Below, in pieces: positions 27,482 through 36,736 of a stretch of 64,000 nucleotides of DNA. The position numbers and the translations under genes were made by a program. Positions within the stretch are counted from its first letter, which is position 1. Every line of letters begins with the position of its first letter. The notes below the pieces were generated by a model. It was not told the origin of the DNA, did not search any database, and worked only from the letters and a program-made list of their open reading frames with translations. The stretch spans positions 2,356,001 to 2,420,000 of the forward strand of contig NZ_CP133018.1 in assembly GCF_030866785.1 (NCBI RefSeq). Direction: 5' to 3'. Source of the DNA: Agromyces protaetiae. GTDB lineage: Bacteria > Actinomycetota > Actinomycetes > Actinomycetales > Microbacteriaceae.

Positions 27482-28890
27482 GCGAACCATTCTCCCAGTC
27501 GGTCGCCGAGGTGGCGGAGCCCCGCCGAGTTCGACGATTTGACGAGCACGGTGTCTCCGGGCTGGAGGGAGGCCAGGACGAGATCGTACGCCTCGTCGGC
27601 GCTCTCCACGAACGCCGACTCGCCGGCCCACGAGCCCTCGTTGATCGCCGAGATGTGCAGTCGCCTGGCGCCCTGCCCCACCACGATGAGCTGCGAGATG
27701 CCGAGCCGCACCGCCAGCAGCCCGATGCGGTCGTGCTCCTCACCGGAGAACTCGCCGAGCTCGCTCATCTCGCCGAGCACCGCCACGGTGCGGGCGCCCG
27801 GGCGCTGCACCTGGGCGAGGGTCTTCAGCGCCGCGGCCATCGAGTCGGGGCTCGCATTGTACGCGTCGTTGATGATGCTGATGTCGTCGCGGCCGCCCAT
27901 GAGCTGCATGCGCCAGCGTTCGGCGAGGGTCACCTGTTCGAGCGCTTCGGCGACGGATGCCACGGGCACCCCGAGTTCGATGGCGGCCGCGGTGGCGGCG
28001 AGGGCGTTCATGACGTGGTGCTCGCCGAGCACGCCGAACCGCACGCGCGCGGTCTCCCCGCTCGGCACGACGATCGTGAAGTCCGTGCCGCGCGCGTGCG
28101 CGACGAGATCGATCGCCCGCACATCGGCGGCGTCACCGAGGCCGAACCAGACCACCCGGGCGGGAGTGAGCCCGGCCATCGGCACCACACGGGGGTCGTC
28201 CGCGTTCAGGATCGCGACCCCACCGGGAAGGAGGTCGGTGACCATCTCGGACTTCGCGCGAACGGTCTGCTCGATGCCGCCGAACTCGCCGGCGTGCGCG
28301 AGTCCGACCTTCAGCACGATCCCGATGTCGGGCCGGGCCATGCGGACCAGGCGAGCGATCTCGCCGACCGCGGACGCTCCCATCTCGGCGACGAGGAACT
28401 CGGTGTCCTCGGTCAGCTCGAGCATCGTGATCGGGCCGCCGACCTCGTTGTTGAAGGACTTGCGCGAGGCGACGGTCGGGCCGGCGTGCTCGAGGATCGT
28501 GCGCAGCAGGTTCTTCGTCGTGGTCTTGCCGTTCGATCCCGTGACCCCGATCACGCGAAGCCGGCCGAGGGCGCGCACGCGGGCGACCACCTCGGTCGCG
28601 AGGGCGCCGAGCGCGTCGACCGAGTCCGGGACGACGATCTGCGCGACGGGCAGCTCGAGCGCCCGCTCGACGACGAGCAGTGCCGCACCCCGTTCCGCCG
28701 CGGACGGCGCGAACCGGTGACCGTCGTCGAACTCGCCGCGCTTGGCGAAGAACACCCCACCGGGTTCGATCTCGCGTGAGTCGGTCGTGACGGCGCCGTC
28801 GACGACCGTCTCGGGCGTGGCATCCGCCCCGCCGATGCGGAGCTCGCCGCCGACCGCCGCAGCGATCTCGGCCAGAGTGAGCGCGATCAT
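27478..28890 (-). CDS. murF: UDP-MurNAc-tripeptide D-alanyl-D-alanine ligase
   Basis: Adds D-Ala-D-Ala to the precursor (470 aa). It starts MIALTLAEIAAAVGGELRIG. Motifs are GGVFFAKRGEFDDGHRF, the ATP loop GVTGSNGKTTTKNLLRTIL, TEFLVAEMGASAVGEIA, ILNADDPRV, NALAATAAAIELGV and IINDAYNASPDSMAAAL. The ATG overlaps the murE stop by 4 nt (ATGA). Its last codons encode [14 protein letters not shown], and the DNA for this stretch recurs, diverged, in the downstream tandem repeat. Confidence 0.96.
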   Translation of the reverse strand: MIALTLAEIAAAVGGELRIGGADATPETVVDGAVTTDSREIEPGGVFFAKRGEFDDGHRFAPSAAERGAALLVVERALELPVAQIVVPDSVDALGALATEVVARVRALGRLRVIGVTGSNGKTTTKNLLRTILEHAGPTVASRKSFNNEVGGPITMLELTEDTEFLVAEMGASAVGEIARLVRMARPDIGIVLKVGLAHAGEFGGIEQTVRAKSEMVTDLLPGGVAILNADDPRVVPMAGLTPARVVWFGLGDAADVRAIDLVAHARGTDFTIVVPSGETARVRFGVLGEHHVMNALAATAAAIELGVPVASVAEALEQVTLAERWRMQLMGGRDDISIINDAYNASPDSMAAALKTLAQVQRPGARTVAVLGEMSELGEFSGEEHDRIGLLAVRLGISQLIVVGQGARRLHISAINEGSWAGESAFVESADEAYDLVLASLQPGDTVLVKSSNSAGLRHLGDRLGEWFA

Positions 28891-30440
28891 GCGGGCCACC
28901 CCGCCTCGCGGAGGGCCAACCGGGCATCGTCTCGCGCCGAGTAGGGGATCTTGACTCCGTTCACCTCGTGGTAGTCCTCGTGGCCGGGCCCCGCGTACAG
29001 GATGACGTCACCCTCCGAGGCGAGCGCGAGTGCGGCGCGGAACGCGGCGCGGGGGTCGGCGACCTCGTGGATCTCGCGGTCGGGCACGGCCTCGCGCGCG
29101 CCCGCGATCAACGCGGCTCGGATCGCCGCGGGGTCCTCGGTGCGCGGGTGGAAGTCGGTCACCACGACCACGTCGGCCCCGCGCGCGGCGATCGCGCCCA
29201 TCTCGGCGCGTTTGGTCGTGTCGCGGTCGCCGTCGGCGCCGAACAGCATGATGATCCGCCCCACGGCGAACCGCCGGATGGCGGCGAGCGTCTGCAGGAA
29301 CGCATCGGGGCTGTGACCGTAGTCGACGTAGACCACCGGACCGTGGTCGCCCGACACGCGCTCGGCACGCCCGGGGATGTACGCACGGATGCCGCCGTCA
29401 CGACGGAGCGCCTCGGAGATCCGCTCGAACTCCACGCCCGCCTCGACGAGCAAAACGATGGCGAGGGCCGCGTTCGCGGCCATGTACCGCCCGAGCAACG
29501 GGACCCGCGTCGCGACGAGGCGCCCGTCGCGCGCCGCGAGGGTGAAATCGGTGTGCGTCGCCGTCTCGGCGCCGAAGTCCACGCGCCAGTCGGCGTCGAC
29601 GTCGGGCACGGTCGAGATCGTCGTCACCGGGATCGCCGCCTCGGCGGCCAGCCGGCGTCCCCACTCGGAGTCGACGGTCACCACGCCGCGCCGGGCCCGG
29701 TCGGGCTGGAACAGGTCGAGCTTGGCCTCGAAGTAGGCCTCCATCGACGCGTAGTCGTCGAGGTGATCGTGCGTGAGGTTCGTGAAGCCCGCCACGTCGA
29801 ACACGAGTCCGTCGACGCGGTGGCGCGACAGCGCCTGAGCCGACACCTCGACGCCGACCGCGCGCGCGCCCAGTTCGCGCCCGCGCGCGAGCAACGCGTG
29901 CAGCTCGCTGGCCTCTGGCGTGGTGAGCGCACTCGTGACCGCCTCGTCGGCGATGCGCCGCTCGGCCGTCGAGGTGAGCCCGGCGACCTCACCGAGCTGC
30001 TGCAGGATGCCGAAGAGCAGGTAGACGACGCTCGTCTTGCCATTCGTGCCCGTGACCGCGATCAGCGTCGCCCGGTTCTCGTCGGTCCGGTACACCCAGC
30101 TCGCGACACCGCCGAGTGCCGCGCGAGCGTCGTCGACCACCAGCACCGGCAGACCGGGCGCGGCGTCAGCTGCGCGCGCGGCGCCGACCGCATCCGTGAG
30201 CACGGCGACGGCGCCGCGCTCCACGGCCGCTGCGGCGAAGTCCGCGCCGTGCGCGTGGCGCCCGGGGACGCCCACGTAGAGGTCGCCCGGCTGCACCGCC
30301 CCCGAGGCGAGGCTCACGCCCGTCACCTCGAGGCCGTCGAGGTCGCCACGGACCTCGAGCGCGAACGCGTCGGCGAGGCCGCGGAGCGATCGCGGACTCG
30401 GATGCTGCGGCCGAAGGGCAGCCGAAGACGATCCGGTCAC
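28887..30440 (-). CDS. murE: UDP-N-acetylmuramoyl-tripeptide synthetase MurE
   Basis: Adds the third, diamino residue to the muropeptide (517 aa). Present are DLYVGVPGRHAHGADFA, the ATP loop [52 protein letters not shown] and LFGADGDRDTTKRAEMG. The specificity loop reads VVVTDFHPRTEDPAAI: at the place where meso-DAP enzymes have DNPR, this one has FHPR. Group B peptidoglycans of Microbacteriaceae carry diaminobutyrate, ornithine, lysine or homoserine instead of DAP, so the substrate is probably not DAP (inference). The GTG start is 13 nt after the ftsI stop. Confidence 0.95.
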   Translation of the reverse strand: MTGSSSAALRPQHPSPRSLRGLADAFALEVRGDLDGLEVTGVSLASGAVQPGDLYVGVPGRHAHGADFAAAAVERGAVAVLTDAVGAARAADAAPGLPVLVVDDARAALGGVASWVYRTDENRATLIAVTGTNGKTSVVYLLFGILQQLGEVAGLTSTAERRIADEAVTSALTTPEASELHALLARGRELGARAVGVEVSAQALSRHRVDGLVFDVAGFTNLTHDHLDDYASMEAYFEAKLDLFQPDRARRGVVTVDSEWGRRLAAEAAIPVTTISTVPDVDADWRVDFGAETATHTDFTLAARDGRLVATRVPLLGRYMAANAALAIVLLVEAGVEFERISEALRRDGGIRAYIPGRAERVSGDHGPVVYVDYGHSPDAFLQTLAAIRRFAVGRIIMLFGADGDRDTTKRAEMGAIAARGADVVVVTDFHPRTEDPAAIRAALIAGAREAVPDREIHEVADPRAAFRAALALASEGDVILYAGPGHEDYHEVNGVKIPYSARDDARLALREAGWPA

Positions 30441-30453
30441 GAACCCAACTTTC

Positions 30454-32268
30454 TCACCAGGTAGCTGGCAGCTCGGGCGCCGGGGCGCCGGATGGAACGG
30501 TCCGATATTTCTTCAGCACCTGGCTCATCACGTCTCGGAACACGGGCGCGGATGCAGCGGACGAATTCATCTTAACGGGATTCATGATGCTCACCGAAAC
30601 GACGAACTCCGGGTCATCCGCGGGCGCGAAACCGGACACTGACACGAGATATCCGCTCTGGTAGCCGCCCTGCCCATCGGGGACCTGGGCGGTGCCGGTC
30701 TTCGCCGCGACCCGGTATCCGGGGATCTCCCACTCCTTCGCGAGCCACCCCTCGGCGTACACGCGCTCGAGCATCTGCGACGTCTGCTGCGCGGCCTGCG
30801 GCGAGACGACCGCGTTGCCCTCGGTCGACGGCTTCTCGGTCACGGTTCCGTCCTCCTGGACGCATCCGTCGACCAGCGTGACCGGCATCCGCACGCCGTC
30901 GTTCGCGATGGCCTGGTAGGCGCTCGCGATCTGGATGGCCGTCGTGGTGAGTCCCTGCCCGAACATCGTGGCGTACTTGGTCTGGTCGTCCTCGGCCCAC
31001 ACCTCGGGTCCGCCGTGCAGATCGCCGGACGCCTCGGCCGGGAATCCCACCTCGGTCTGGACACCGAGACCGAAATCGAGCATGTCCTGATAGCGCTGCT
31101 CGTCGGACACGCGTTCCCCGAACAGGGACATGCCCGTGTTCGACGAATCGATCATGACGCCCGTGAGGGTGAGCCGCTCGTCGCCGTGCATGTACGAGTC
31201 GTTGATGTCGGCGTTGCCCGGCGTGATGCGGTACGGGGCGACCACCTGGCTGGTCGGGTCGCCCTGGCCCGCATCGATGACGGATGCCGCGGTGAGGGCC
31301 TTGAACGTCGACCCGGGCTCGAACGGCGCGGTGAACGCGCGCGAGCCGCGATTCTCGGATGCGATGGCCGCCGGGGTGTTGGGATCGACCGTGGGCACGT
31401 CGACGACGGCGAGCAGCCGCCCCGTCTTCGCCTCCATCACGGTCACCGTGGCCCAGTCGGCACCGGTCGCCTCGACCTGCGCCGCGGCGGTGCGCTGCAC
31501 GGAGTACTGCAGGTCCGAGTCGATCGTGAGCTGCAGCGAGCCGCCCGCGCGGGCCTCCTTGACGACGTGCTCGCTCCCCGGGATCGTGACCCAGTCGCGG
31601 AGCGATCGCAGATGCCTCGTGCTGCCGTCCTCCCCGGCGAGACATGCGTCCTGCGCGAGCTCGAGTCCCGCGACGGGATTGGCGTCCGGGTCCACGAACC
31701 CGATCAGGTTTCCGGCCACCGCCCCGTTCGGGTACCGGCGGCTCGGGTTGTCCAGCGGGTAGACCCAGGGGATGCCGAGTTCACGCACCCGTTCGAGCGT
31801 CTCGGTGTCGACGACCTTCGCGACGTAGGCGAAGTCCGAGTCGGGGTCGGCCGCGAGGTACTCGTCGATGATGCCGAGGACCTGGTCGGGCGGGAGGCCC
31901 AGCGCCGCGGAGAGCTCGGTCGCCGCCTGCTCGGTCGTCACCTCGACGTCGACGGTCTTGGACGCGTCCGCCGGATCGGGGGTCTCCCGCTCGAATCCAC
32001 CGCCCGACCGAGCCTGCTTGGGAGAGATGGTGATGTCGTAGCGCATGACCGTGTCCGCGAGCACGACGCCGTTCGCGTCGACGATGTCACCCCGCGGGCC
32101 ATAGACGGTCTGCGTCGTCGAGCGCACGTCCTGCGCGGCCTCGTTGTACTCTTCGGCACGGACCACCTGGATGTCGACGAGCCGGGTCACGAAGACGCCG
32201 GCCACCGCCACGAGCACCACCCCGAGAGCGATGATGCGCCGCATGGGGTGCTTGCTCGTCCGTCGCAT
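30454..32268 (-). CDS. ftsI: Septal peptidoglycan transpeptidase FtsI (class B PBP)
   Basis: Class B penicillin-binding protein that cross-links septal peptidoglycan with FtsW (604 aa). A short basic N-terminus and one membrane helix (IIALGVVLVAVAGVFVTRLV) precede the dimerisation domain. The transpeptidase domain has the active-site Ser in FEPGSTFKALT (about residue 320), SSNTG, and AAKTGTAQVPDG (about 520). ATG 32268 has GAGGGA 7 nt upstream. It ends ELPATW. Confidence 0.96.
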   Translation of the reverse strand: MRRTSKHPMRRIIALGVVLVAVAGVFVTRLVDIQVVRAEEYNEAAQDVRSTTQTVYGPRGDIVDANGVVLADTVMRYDITISPKQARSGGGFERETPDPADASKTVDVEVTTEQAATELSAALGLPPDQVLGIIDEYLAADPDSDFAYVAKVVDTETLERVRELGIPWVYPLDNPSRRYPNGAVAGNLIGFVDPDANPVAGLELAQDACLAGEDGSTRHLRSLRDWVTIPGSEHVVKEARAGGSLQLTIDSDLQYSVQRTAAAQVEATGADWATVTVMEAKTGRLLAVVDVPTVDPNTPAAIASENRGSRAFTAPFEPGSTFKALTAASVIDAGQGDPTSQVVAPYRITPGNADINDSYMHGDERLTLTGVMIDSSNTGMSLFGERVSDEQRYQDMLDFGLGVQTEVGFPAEASGDLHGGPEVWAEDDQTKYATMFGQGLTTTAIQIASAYQAIANDGVRMPVTLVDGCVQEDGTVTEKPSTEGNAVVSPQAAQQTSQMLERVYAEGWLAKEWEIPGYRVAAKTGTAQVPDGQGGYQSGYLVSVSGFAPADDPEFVVSVSIMNPVKMNSSAASAPVFRDVMSQVLKKYRTVPSGAPAPELPATW

Positions 32269-32308
32269 CCTGTCGTCCCTCACTCGTTCTTCATGGGCAC
32301 CGGGCGGT

Positions 32309-32902
32309 TCAGTGGGTGGCCGGCGTGGGCAATCCGTCGCTCGGCGGAGCGACGGGCGCCGTGTCGACCGGTGCCGTCGCGACCGGTGCGGCGACGACGT
32401 CCCCTGGTGCGGCTGCGTCACCGCCAGTCTCCCCCGCCGACTGCTCCGTGACGAGCGGCGCGTCGGCGATCAGCGAATTCGCCACCGAGCCCGCGGCACC
32501 GACGGCGCCGCCGGCCGCGGCCGTCGGCTGGCCGAGCACGGCGCCGTCGGAGAGTCGCAGGTACACGGGCGCCGCGTTCGGCACCATGCCGAGCGCCTCG
32601 GCGTTCGCCGCGAGGAACTGCGGCGACTCGAGCGCATCGATCTGCTCGCGGAGCACCTGGGTCTCGCGGTCGAGCTTGGCTTGCGCCACGCGGTACCCGT
32701 CGATCTCGTAGGCACCCTCGGTCATCGCGACCGAGAGCAGCAGCTGCGCGACGACGATCGCGACGATGCCCGCGAGCGCGGTGACGGCGTACGCGAGTCT
32801 GGGCCGTCTGCGCTGGTCGGGCACGGGCCGGAGCCGGGGCTGCTCGCGCGGCGCGCGATCGGGCCGGAACTCGGGAAGGGACATGGCCGGCACGGCACTC
32901 AT
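32309..32902 (-). CDS. FtsL-like divisome protein
   Basis: Small bitopic protein (197 aa) in the ftsL position between rsmH and ftsI. It has a proline/arginine-rich cytoplasmic part, one membrane helix ([20 protein letters not shown]) and then a coiled-coil-like segment ([20 protein letters not shown]) followed by the FtsL/DivIC-type ending [21 protein letters not shown] long Ala/Pro-rich extracytoplasmic tail of about 75 residues is unusual for FtsL. Its ATG overlaps the rsmH stop (ATGA). Assignment rests on topology, the short motif and gene order. Confidence 0.85.
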   Translation of the reverse strand: MSAVPAMSLPEFRPDRAPREQPRLRPVPDQRRRPRLAYAVTALAGIVAIVVAQLLLSVAMTEGAYEIDGYRVAQAKLDRETQVLREQIDALESPQFLAANAEALGMVPNAAPVYLRLSDGAVLGQPTAAAGGAVGAAGSVANSLIADAPLVTEQSAGETGGDAAAPGDVVAAPVATAPVDTAPVAPPSDGLPTPATH

Positions 32903-33852
32903 GACCGCCTCCTCACACGTTCGGCGGCGCGCAGACGCACCGGTTTCGCACGCGGGTTCTCCGCCTGCTCGGTCTCGCTCGCAAGCTCCGCACCTCGGAC
33001 GAGGAGCCGGAACTGCGGGCGGTGCTCGGGAAGCTCCATCGGCAGCCCCGCGGGCGCGGTGGAACTGGTGGCGGACTGGAGCGCGCGCTTCACGATCCGG
33101 TCCTCGAGCGACTGGTAGGCGAGCACGACGGTGCGCCCGCCCACGGCCAGCACGTCGAGCGCGGCGGGCACCGCGCGTTCGAGCACCGACAGCTCTTCGT
33201 TGACCTCGATCCGGAGCGCCTGGAACACCCGCTTCGCGGGGTGCCCGGCGCGCTTGACGGCGGCGGGCGTCGCGTCGTCGAGGATCTCGACCAGCTCGGC
33301 CGAGCGCGTGATCGGCCGTTCGGCGCGAGCGCGCACGATCGCCCTGGCATAGCGGGGCGCGAGCTTCTCCTCGCCGTAGTCGAAGAAGATGCGCCGGAGC
33401 TCGGCCTCATCCGACTCGGCGATGACCTCGGCTGCGGTGCGGCCGCTGGTCGCGTCCATGCGCATGTCGAGCGGGGCGTCCTTCGAGTAGGCGAAGCCCC
33501 GCTCGGCCCGGTCGAGCTGCAGCGACGAGACGCCGAGGTCGAACAGCACGCCCTGCACCTCGTCGAATCCCTCACCGCGGACCGCCTCGCCGATGCCGTC
33601 GTACACGGTGTGCACGAGTCGCGCTCTGGATCCGAACGGCTTCAGCCGCTCCGCGGCGATCGCGAGCGCGTCGGTGTCGCGGTCGAGGCCGATCACGGTG
33701 AGCTTCGGGAAGCGCTCGAGCAGGGCACGGCTGTGCCCGCCCATGCCGAGGGTTGCGTCGACCAGCACGGCCCCCTCCTCCCCGATGGCGGGGGCGAGGA
33801 GCTCGACGGTGCGCTCGAGCATGACCGGGGTGTGGATGCGTTCGATGTCCAT
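32899..33852 (-). CDS. rsmH: 16S rRNA (cytosine-1402-N4) methyltransferase
   Basis: SAM-dependent RsmH/MraW methyltransferase of 16S rRNA C1402 (317 aa). It starts [20 protein letters not shown]. The SAM-binding motifs are [20 protein letters not shown] and [14 protein letters not shown]. Also present are [42 protein letters not shown] and [20 protein letters not shown] lies 4 nt before the ATG. It is the second gene of the dcw cluster, 100 nt after mraZ. Confidence 0.96.
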   Translation of the reverse strand: MDIERIHTPVMLERTVELLAPAIGEEGAVLVDATLGMGGHSRALLERFPKLTVIGLDRDTDALAIAAERLKPFGSRARLVHTVYDGIGEAVRGEGFDEVQGVLFDLGVSSLQLDRAERGFAYSKDAPLDMRMDATSGRTAAEVIAESDEAELRRIFFDYGEEKLAPRYARAIVRARAERPITRSAELVEILDDATPAAVKRAGHPAKRVFQALRIEVNEELSVLERAVPAALDVLAVGGRTVVLAYQSLEDRIVKRALQSATSSTAPAGLPMELPEHRPQFRLLVRGAELASETEQAENPRAKPVRLRAAERVRRRS

Positions 33853-33952
33853 GATTCCTTCGGGACGTCAGGTCCCGGGCTCCGATCCCCATCCGTTCGT
33901 CCTGACGCGGGGAAGTGCGCCAGGCGCGTACGGCTGGGAGTCGCAACCCGGG

Positions 33953-34384
33953 CTAGAACAGCCCGGGGATCACCTCCTCCGCCGTCTCTGCGAAGGCCGC
34001 TTCCTGCTCGGCGAGATAGGTCTGCCACGCCGCCGCGTCCCAGATCTCGACCCGGCTTCCGGCGCCGATGACCGCCAGGTCGCGGTCCAGGCCGGCGTAG
34101 GTGCGGAGGGTGGTGGGGATGGTCAGCCGGTGCTGCTTGTCGGGCGTCTCCGCGGAGGCGCCCGAGAGGAAGACGCGCATGTAGTCGCGCGCCTGCTTGC
34201 TCGTCACCGGGGCCTGCCGGATCTTCTCGTTCATCGTCTCGAACTCGCGAGCGCTGAACACGTAGATGCAGCGTTCCTGGCCACGGGTGAGCACGAGGCC
34301 GCTGGAGAGCTCGTCGCGGAATTTGGCAGGGAGGATGATCCGGCCCTTCTCATCGAGCTTCGGCTCATAGGTCCCGAGAAACAC
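33953..34384 (-). CDS. mraZ: Transcriptional regulator MraZ
   Basis: DNA-binding double AbrB-like protein that controls the dcw cluster (143 aa). It begins [20 protein letters not shown], and the second half repeats the fold ([20 protein letters not shown]). The GTG at 34384 has GGAAGGGGG 7 nt upstream; the frame is open further upstream, but that part is the promoter. Three GTGG boxes precede the gene, so autoregulation is likely. Confidence 0.95.
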   Translation of the reverse strand: MFLGTYEPKLDEKGRIILPAKFRDELSSGLVLTRGQERCIYVFSAREFETMNEKIRQAPVTSKQARDYMRVFLSGASAETPDKQHRLTIPTTLRTYAGLDRDLAVIGAGSRVEIWDAAAWQTYLAEQEAAFAETAEEVIPGLF

Positions 34385-34423
34385 CGCGTCACCCCCTTCC
34401 CTCCCGCCAGGTTCCAGGTAGCA

Positions 34424-34493
34424 CCACTTTACTCCACTTTCATCCACTACATCAAGAAGAGCGCTCGTATTTGTGGGAATCCACCGGTGACAA
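34424..34493 (-). promoter_or_regulatory. mraZ promoter with three 10-bp-spaced GTGG boxes (MraZ box)
   Basis: Read on the minus strand, AGTGG occurs three times with exact 10-bp period (CCAC on the plus strand at 34444-34447, 34434-34437 and 34424-34427). Regular short direct repeats of this kind (TGGG or GTGG with about 10-bp spacing) are the known MraZ-binding arrangement. A likely -35 TTGTCA is at 34493-34488, with a weak -10 TACGAG at 34469-34464 (18-nt spacer). That puts the boxes just downstream of the start site, a repression position. Confidence 0.7.
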
Positions 34494-34623
34494 AGCGCGA
34501 AAATGCGCGGGAGAACGGCGGTGGAGGACGGTGGAGGGAAAATCCACACTGTGGGGGTCGAGCGGCCCCCGCGAACCTCAGTCGAGGGTCGCGCGGGCGC
34601 CAGTCACCGGCGCCGGGCGCACG

Positions 34624-34654
34624 AAAAACGGGCCGATCATCCGATCGGCCCGTT
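34624..34654 (-). terminator. Rho-independent terminator of the DUF3040 gene
   Basis: A perfect 12-bp stem (34627-34638 with 34643-34654, arm AACGGGCCGATC) and a 4-nt loop, followed on the minus strand by a run of five U (plus-strand AAAAA at 34624-34628). It lies 22 nt after the DUF3040 stop and separates that gene from the mraZ promoter. Confidence 0.85.
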
Positions 34655-34676
34655 CAGGTGGTGCGAAGTGGAGGGG

Positions 34677-35054
34677 TCAGCGCTCACCGTCTTGACGACG
34701 GTCCCAGCGCTCGTTCAACCGGTCCATGAACCCGGCGTTCGAGCGCCCGGTCGGTGCCGGTCGGGGCGCGTGACCCGCGGGCGGAGCACCGGCGCCGCGC
34801 TTCGACGGGGTGATCGCGAGCAGAACGCCCGCGAACATGACGGCGAAGCCGATGATGCCGACGACGAGCAGTTGCAGGGCGACGCCGGCGATGAGCCCGC
34901 CGATGCCGGCGAGGGCCAGCAGCACACCGAGCACGATGGAACGATAGTTCGGTCTTCCTCGCCCGCTGACGGCCGCGACGAAGTCGGCGTCATTTCGATA
35001 GAGATTGCGCTCCATCTCGTCGAGAAGACGTTGCTCCTGCTCTGATAGCGGCAT
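34677..35054 (-). CDS. DUF3040 membrane protein
   Basis: Small protein (125 aa) beginning MPLSEQEQRLLDEMERNLYR, the DUF3040 signature. A short soluble N-terminus is followed by two membrane helices (SIVLGVLLALAGIGGLIAGV and QLLVVGIIGFAVMFAGVLLA) and a basic, Pro-rich cytoplasmic tail. The family is confined to actinobacteria and its function is unknown. It commonly sits near mraZ. GAGGGG lies 8 nt before the ATG. It is divergent from the prenyl synthase gene. Confidence 0.9.
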   Translation of the reverse strand: MPLSEQEQRLLDEMERNLYRNDADFVAAVSGRGRPNYRSIVLGVLLALAGIGGLIAGVALQLLVVGIIGFAVMFAGVLLAITPSKRGAGAPPAGHAPRPAPTGRSNAGFMDRLNERWDRRQDGER

Positions 35055-35129
35055 CTCATTCCCCTCAGGTCCGGGCTCGACGCGTCGTCCCATCATTCTA
35101 GCCCCGCGGCCCATCAGTAGGCTAGGCGA

Positions 35130-36227
35130 GTGGCTCACGGTTCCCGGCTCGTCGACCTCGTACAACATCGCATCGAGGACTTCCTCGCCGACCGCTCTTC
35201 GATTCTCCGCTCCATCAGCCCCGACCTGGTGCCGCTGGACGCATTCTCGAAGCGATTTCTCAGCGGTGGCAAGCGATTCCGGGCCAGATTCTGCTACTGG
35301 GGCTTCGAGGCGGTGGCCGGTCGCGGGACGCCCGAGCCCGCCGACCTGTACCCGATCGTCTCGGCGGCGGCCGCGCTCGAGCTGTTCCATGCCGCAGCGC
35401 TCCTGCACGACGACCTCATCGACAACTCGGACACCCGGCGCGGCGCACCCTCGGCGCACCGGCTCTTCGAACGACTGCACGTCGAATCCGGCTGGGCCGG
35501 CGACGCGTCCGAGTACGGTCGTGCTGCGGCGATCCTGCTCGGCGACCTCCTGCTCGGGTGGAGCGACGAACTGCTCGACGAGGGGCTCGAGGCCCAACCC
35601 GACCGCGGCCGTGCCCGGGCGGCACGTGCGGAGTTCATCCGCATGCGCACCGAGGTGACGGCAGGCCAGTACCTCGACATCCTCGAGGAGCGCGCGTGGC
35701 GCACCCGCGGCGACCACGAGCAGCGGGCCCGCGCCGAGCGGGTCATCGTCTTCAAAGCCGCGAAGTACTCGGTGGAGGCTCCGCTCGCGATCGGGGCCGC
35801 GCTCGCGGGCGCGACCTCGCACCAGCTGCAGTCGCTCCGCGACTTCGGACTGCCGCTCGGCATCGCCTATCAGCTGCGCGACGACCTGCTCGGCGTCTAC
35901 GGCGACCCCGAGGTGACCGGCAAGCCCGCCGGAGACGACCTGCGTGAGGGCAAGCGCACGATGCTTGTCGCGATCGCACGCGAGCGCCTCGCGGCGGGGC
36001 CGAGGAACCTGCTCGACGAGCTGCTGGGCGACCCCGGGCTCGATGCCGACCAGATCAGCATGCTGCAGCGCACCATCGAAGGCTGCGGCGCGGTCGACGA
36101 GATCGAGGAGCTCATCGGCGCGTGGCTCGCGAAGGCCACCGACGTGCTCGCCGACGCGCCGATCGACGGCGCCGCGAAGGCCGAGCTCGGGGCGCTCGCG
36201 AGCGACGTCGCACGACGCGCGAGCTGA
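35130..36227 (+). CDS. Polyprenyl (geranylgeranyl/farnesyl) diphosphate synthase
   Basis: Trans-prenyltransferase that elongates allylic diphosphates with isopentenyl diphosphate (365 aa). It has SGGKRFRARFCYW near the N-terminus, the first Asp-rich motif LLHDDLIDNSDTRRG, and the second YQLRDDLLGVYGDPEVTGKP with the basic GKRTMLV. It resembles IdsA-type enzymes; chain length cannot be told, although it could feed menaquinone or lipid-carrier synthesis. The GTG start lies 6 nt after a -10-like TAGGCT (35118-35123) and lacks a ribosome binding site, so the mRNA is probably leaderless. The order idsA, Rv2175c, pknL, aroG is conserved with mycobacteria. Confidence 0.93.
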   Translation: MAHGSRLVDLVQHRIEDFLADRSSILRSISPDLVPLDAFSKRFLSGGKRFRARFCYWGFEAVAGRGTPEPADLYPIVSAAAALELFHAAALLHDDLIDNSDTRRGAPSAHRLFERLHVESGWAGDASEYGRAAAILLGDLLLGWSDELLDEGLEAQPDRGRARAARAEFIRMRTEVTAGQYLDILEERAWRTRGDHEQRARAERVIVFKAAKYSVEAPLAIGAALAGATSHQLQSLRDFGLPLGIAYQLRDDLLGVYGDPEVTGKPAGDDLREGKRTMLVAIARERLAAGPRNLLDELLGDPGLDADQISMLQRTIEGCGAVDEIEELIGAWLAKATDVLADAPIDGAAKAELGALASDVARRAS

Positions 36228-36252
36228 ACGGGCGCCGACGCCGGCTCGCCGA

Positions 36253-36591
36253 TCAGGCGAGTGCCTGTGCGACCCGTCGCACCTCGGTCTTCCGGCCGGC
36301 GTGCAGCGCCGCGATGGGCGTCGTGCCGAGACTGTCCTCGTCGCCGATGAGCCATCGCAGCGCCTCCTCATCGCTGAACCCCGCGTCCGCGAGCACCACG
36401 GCGGTGCCGTGCAGTTCGGGCAGCGGGCCGTCCTCCCGGAGGAAGACGGCGGGCACCTTGAGCACGCCGTCGATGCGGGCGGCGAGCAGGTAGCGCTCGT
36501 CGATCAGCCGGCGGATGCGGCTCGGGCTCTGCCCAAGTCGTTCGACGAGGTCGGGAACGGTCAGCCAGTCGGTCTCAGCGGCGTCGGTCAC
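36253..36591 (-). CDS. Rv2175c-family DNA-binding protein
   Basis: Protein of 112 aa homologous by sequence pattern to M. tuberculosis Rv2175c, a winged-helix DNA-binding protein phosphorylated by PknL. It begins TDAAETDWLTVPDLVERLGQ followed by the helix-turn-helix SPSRIRRLIDERYLLAARID and VPAVFLREDG. It ends with FSDEEALRWLIGDEDSLGTT and PIAALHAGRKTEVRRVAQAL. It lies two genes from pknL, as in mycobacteria. Phosphorylation here is inferred. Stop codons of this gene and of the prenyl synthase are 25 nt apart (convergent). Confidence 0.88.
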   Translation of the reverse strand: MTDAAETDWLTVPDLVERLGQSPSRIRRLIDERYLLAARIDGVLKVPAVFLREDGPLPELHGTAVVLADAGFSDEEALRWLIGDEDSLGTTPIAALHAGRKTEVRRVAQALA

Positions 36592-36736
36592 GTCGTCAAT
36601 GCTGCCACGACGGGGGCCGGCTTCGGAAGACGACCGATCTGCCCGCGGCGTCGCGTGACGCGCGGCGAGGTCGTTGACTCGGGATACCCCGCATGGAAAC
36701 GTGACCCGAACAGGGGTCGTCGACGAGGGGAACACG

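Noticed and set aside
18353-34384. Missing ftsA, murB or ddl as gene loss
   Set aside because: Lack of ftsA is normal in actinobacteria, and murB and ddl commonly lie elsewhere; the order seen here is a usual one for the group.
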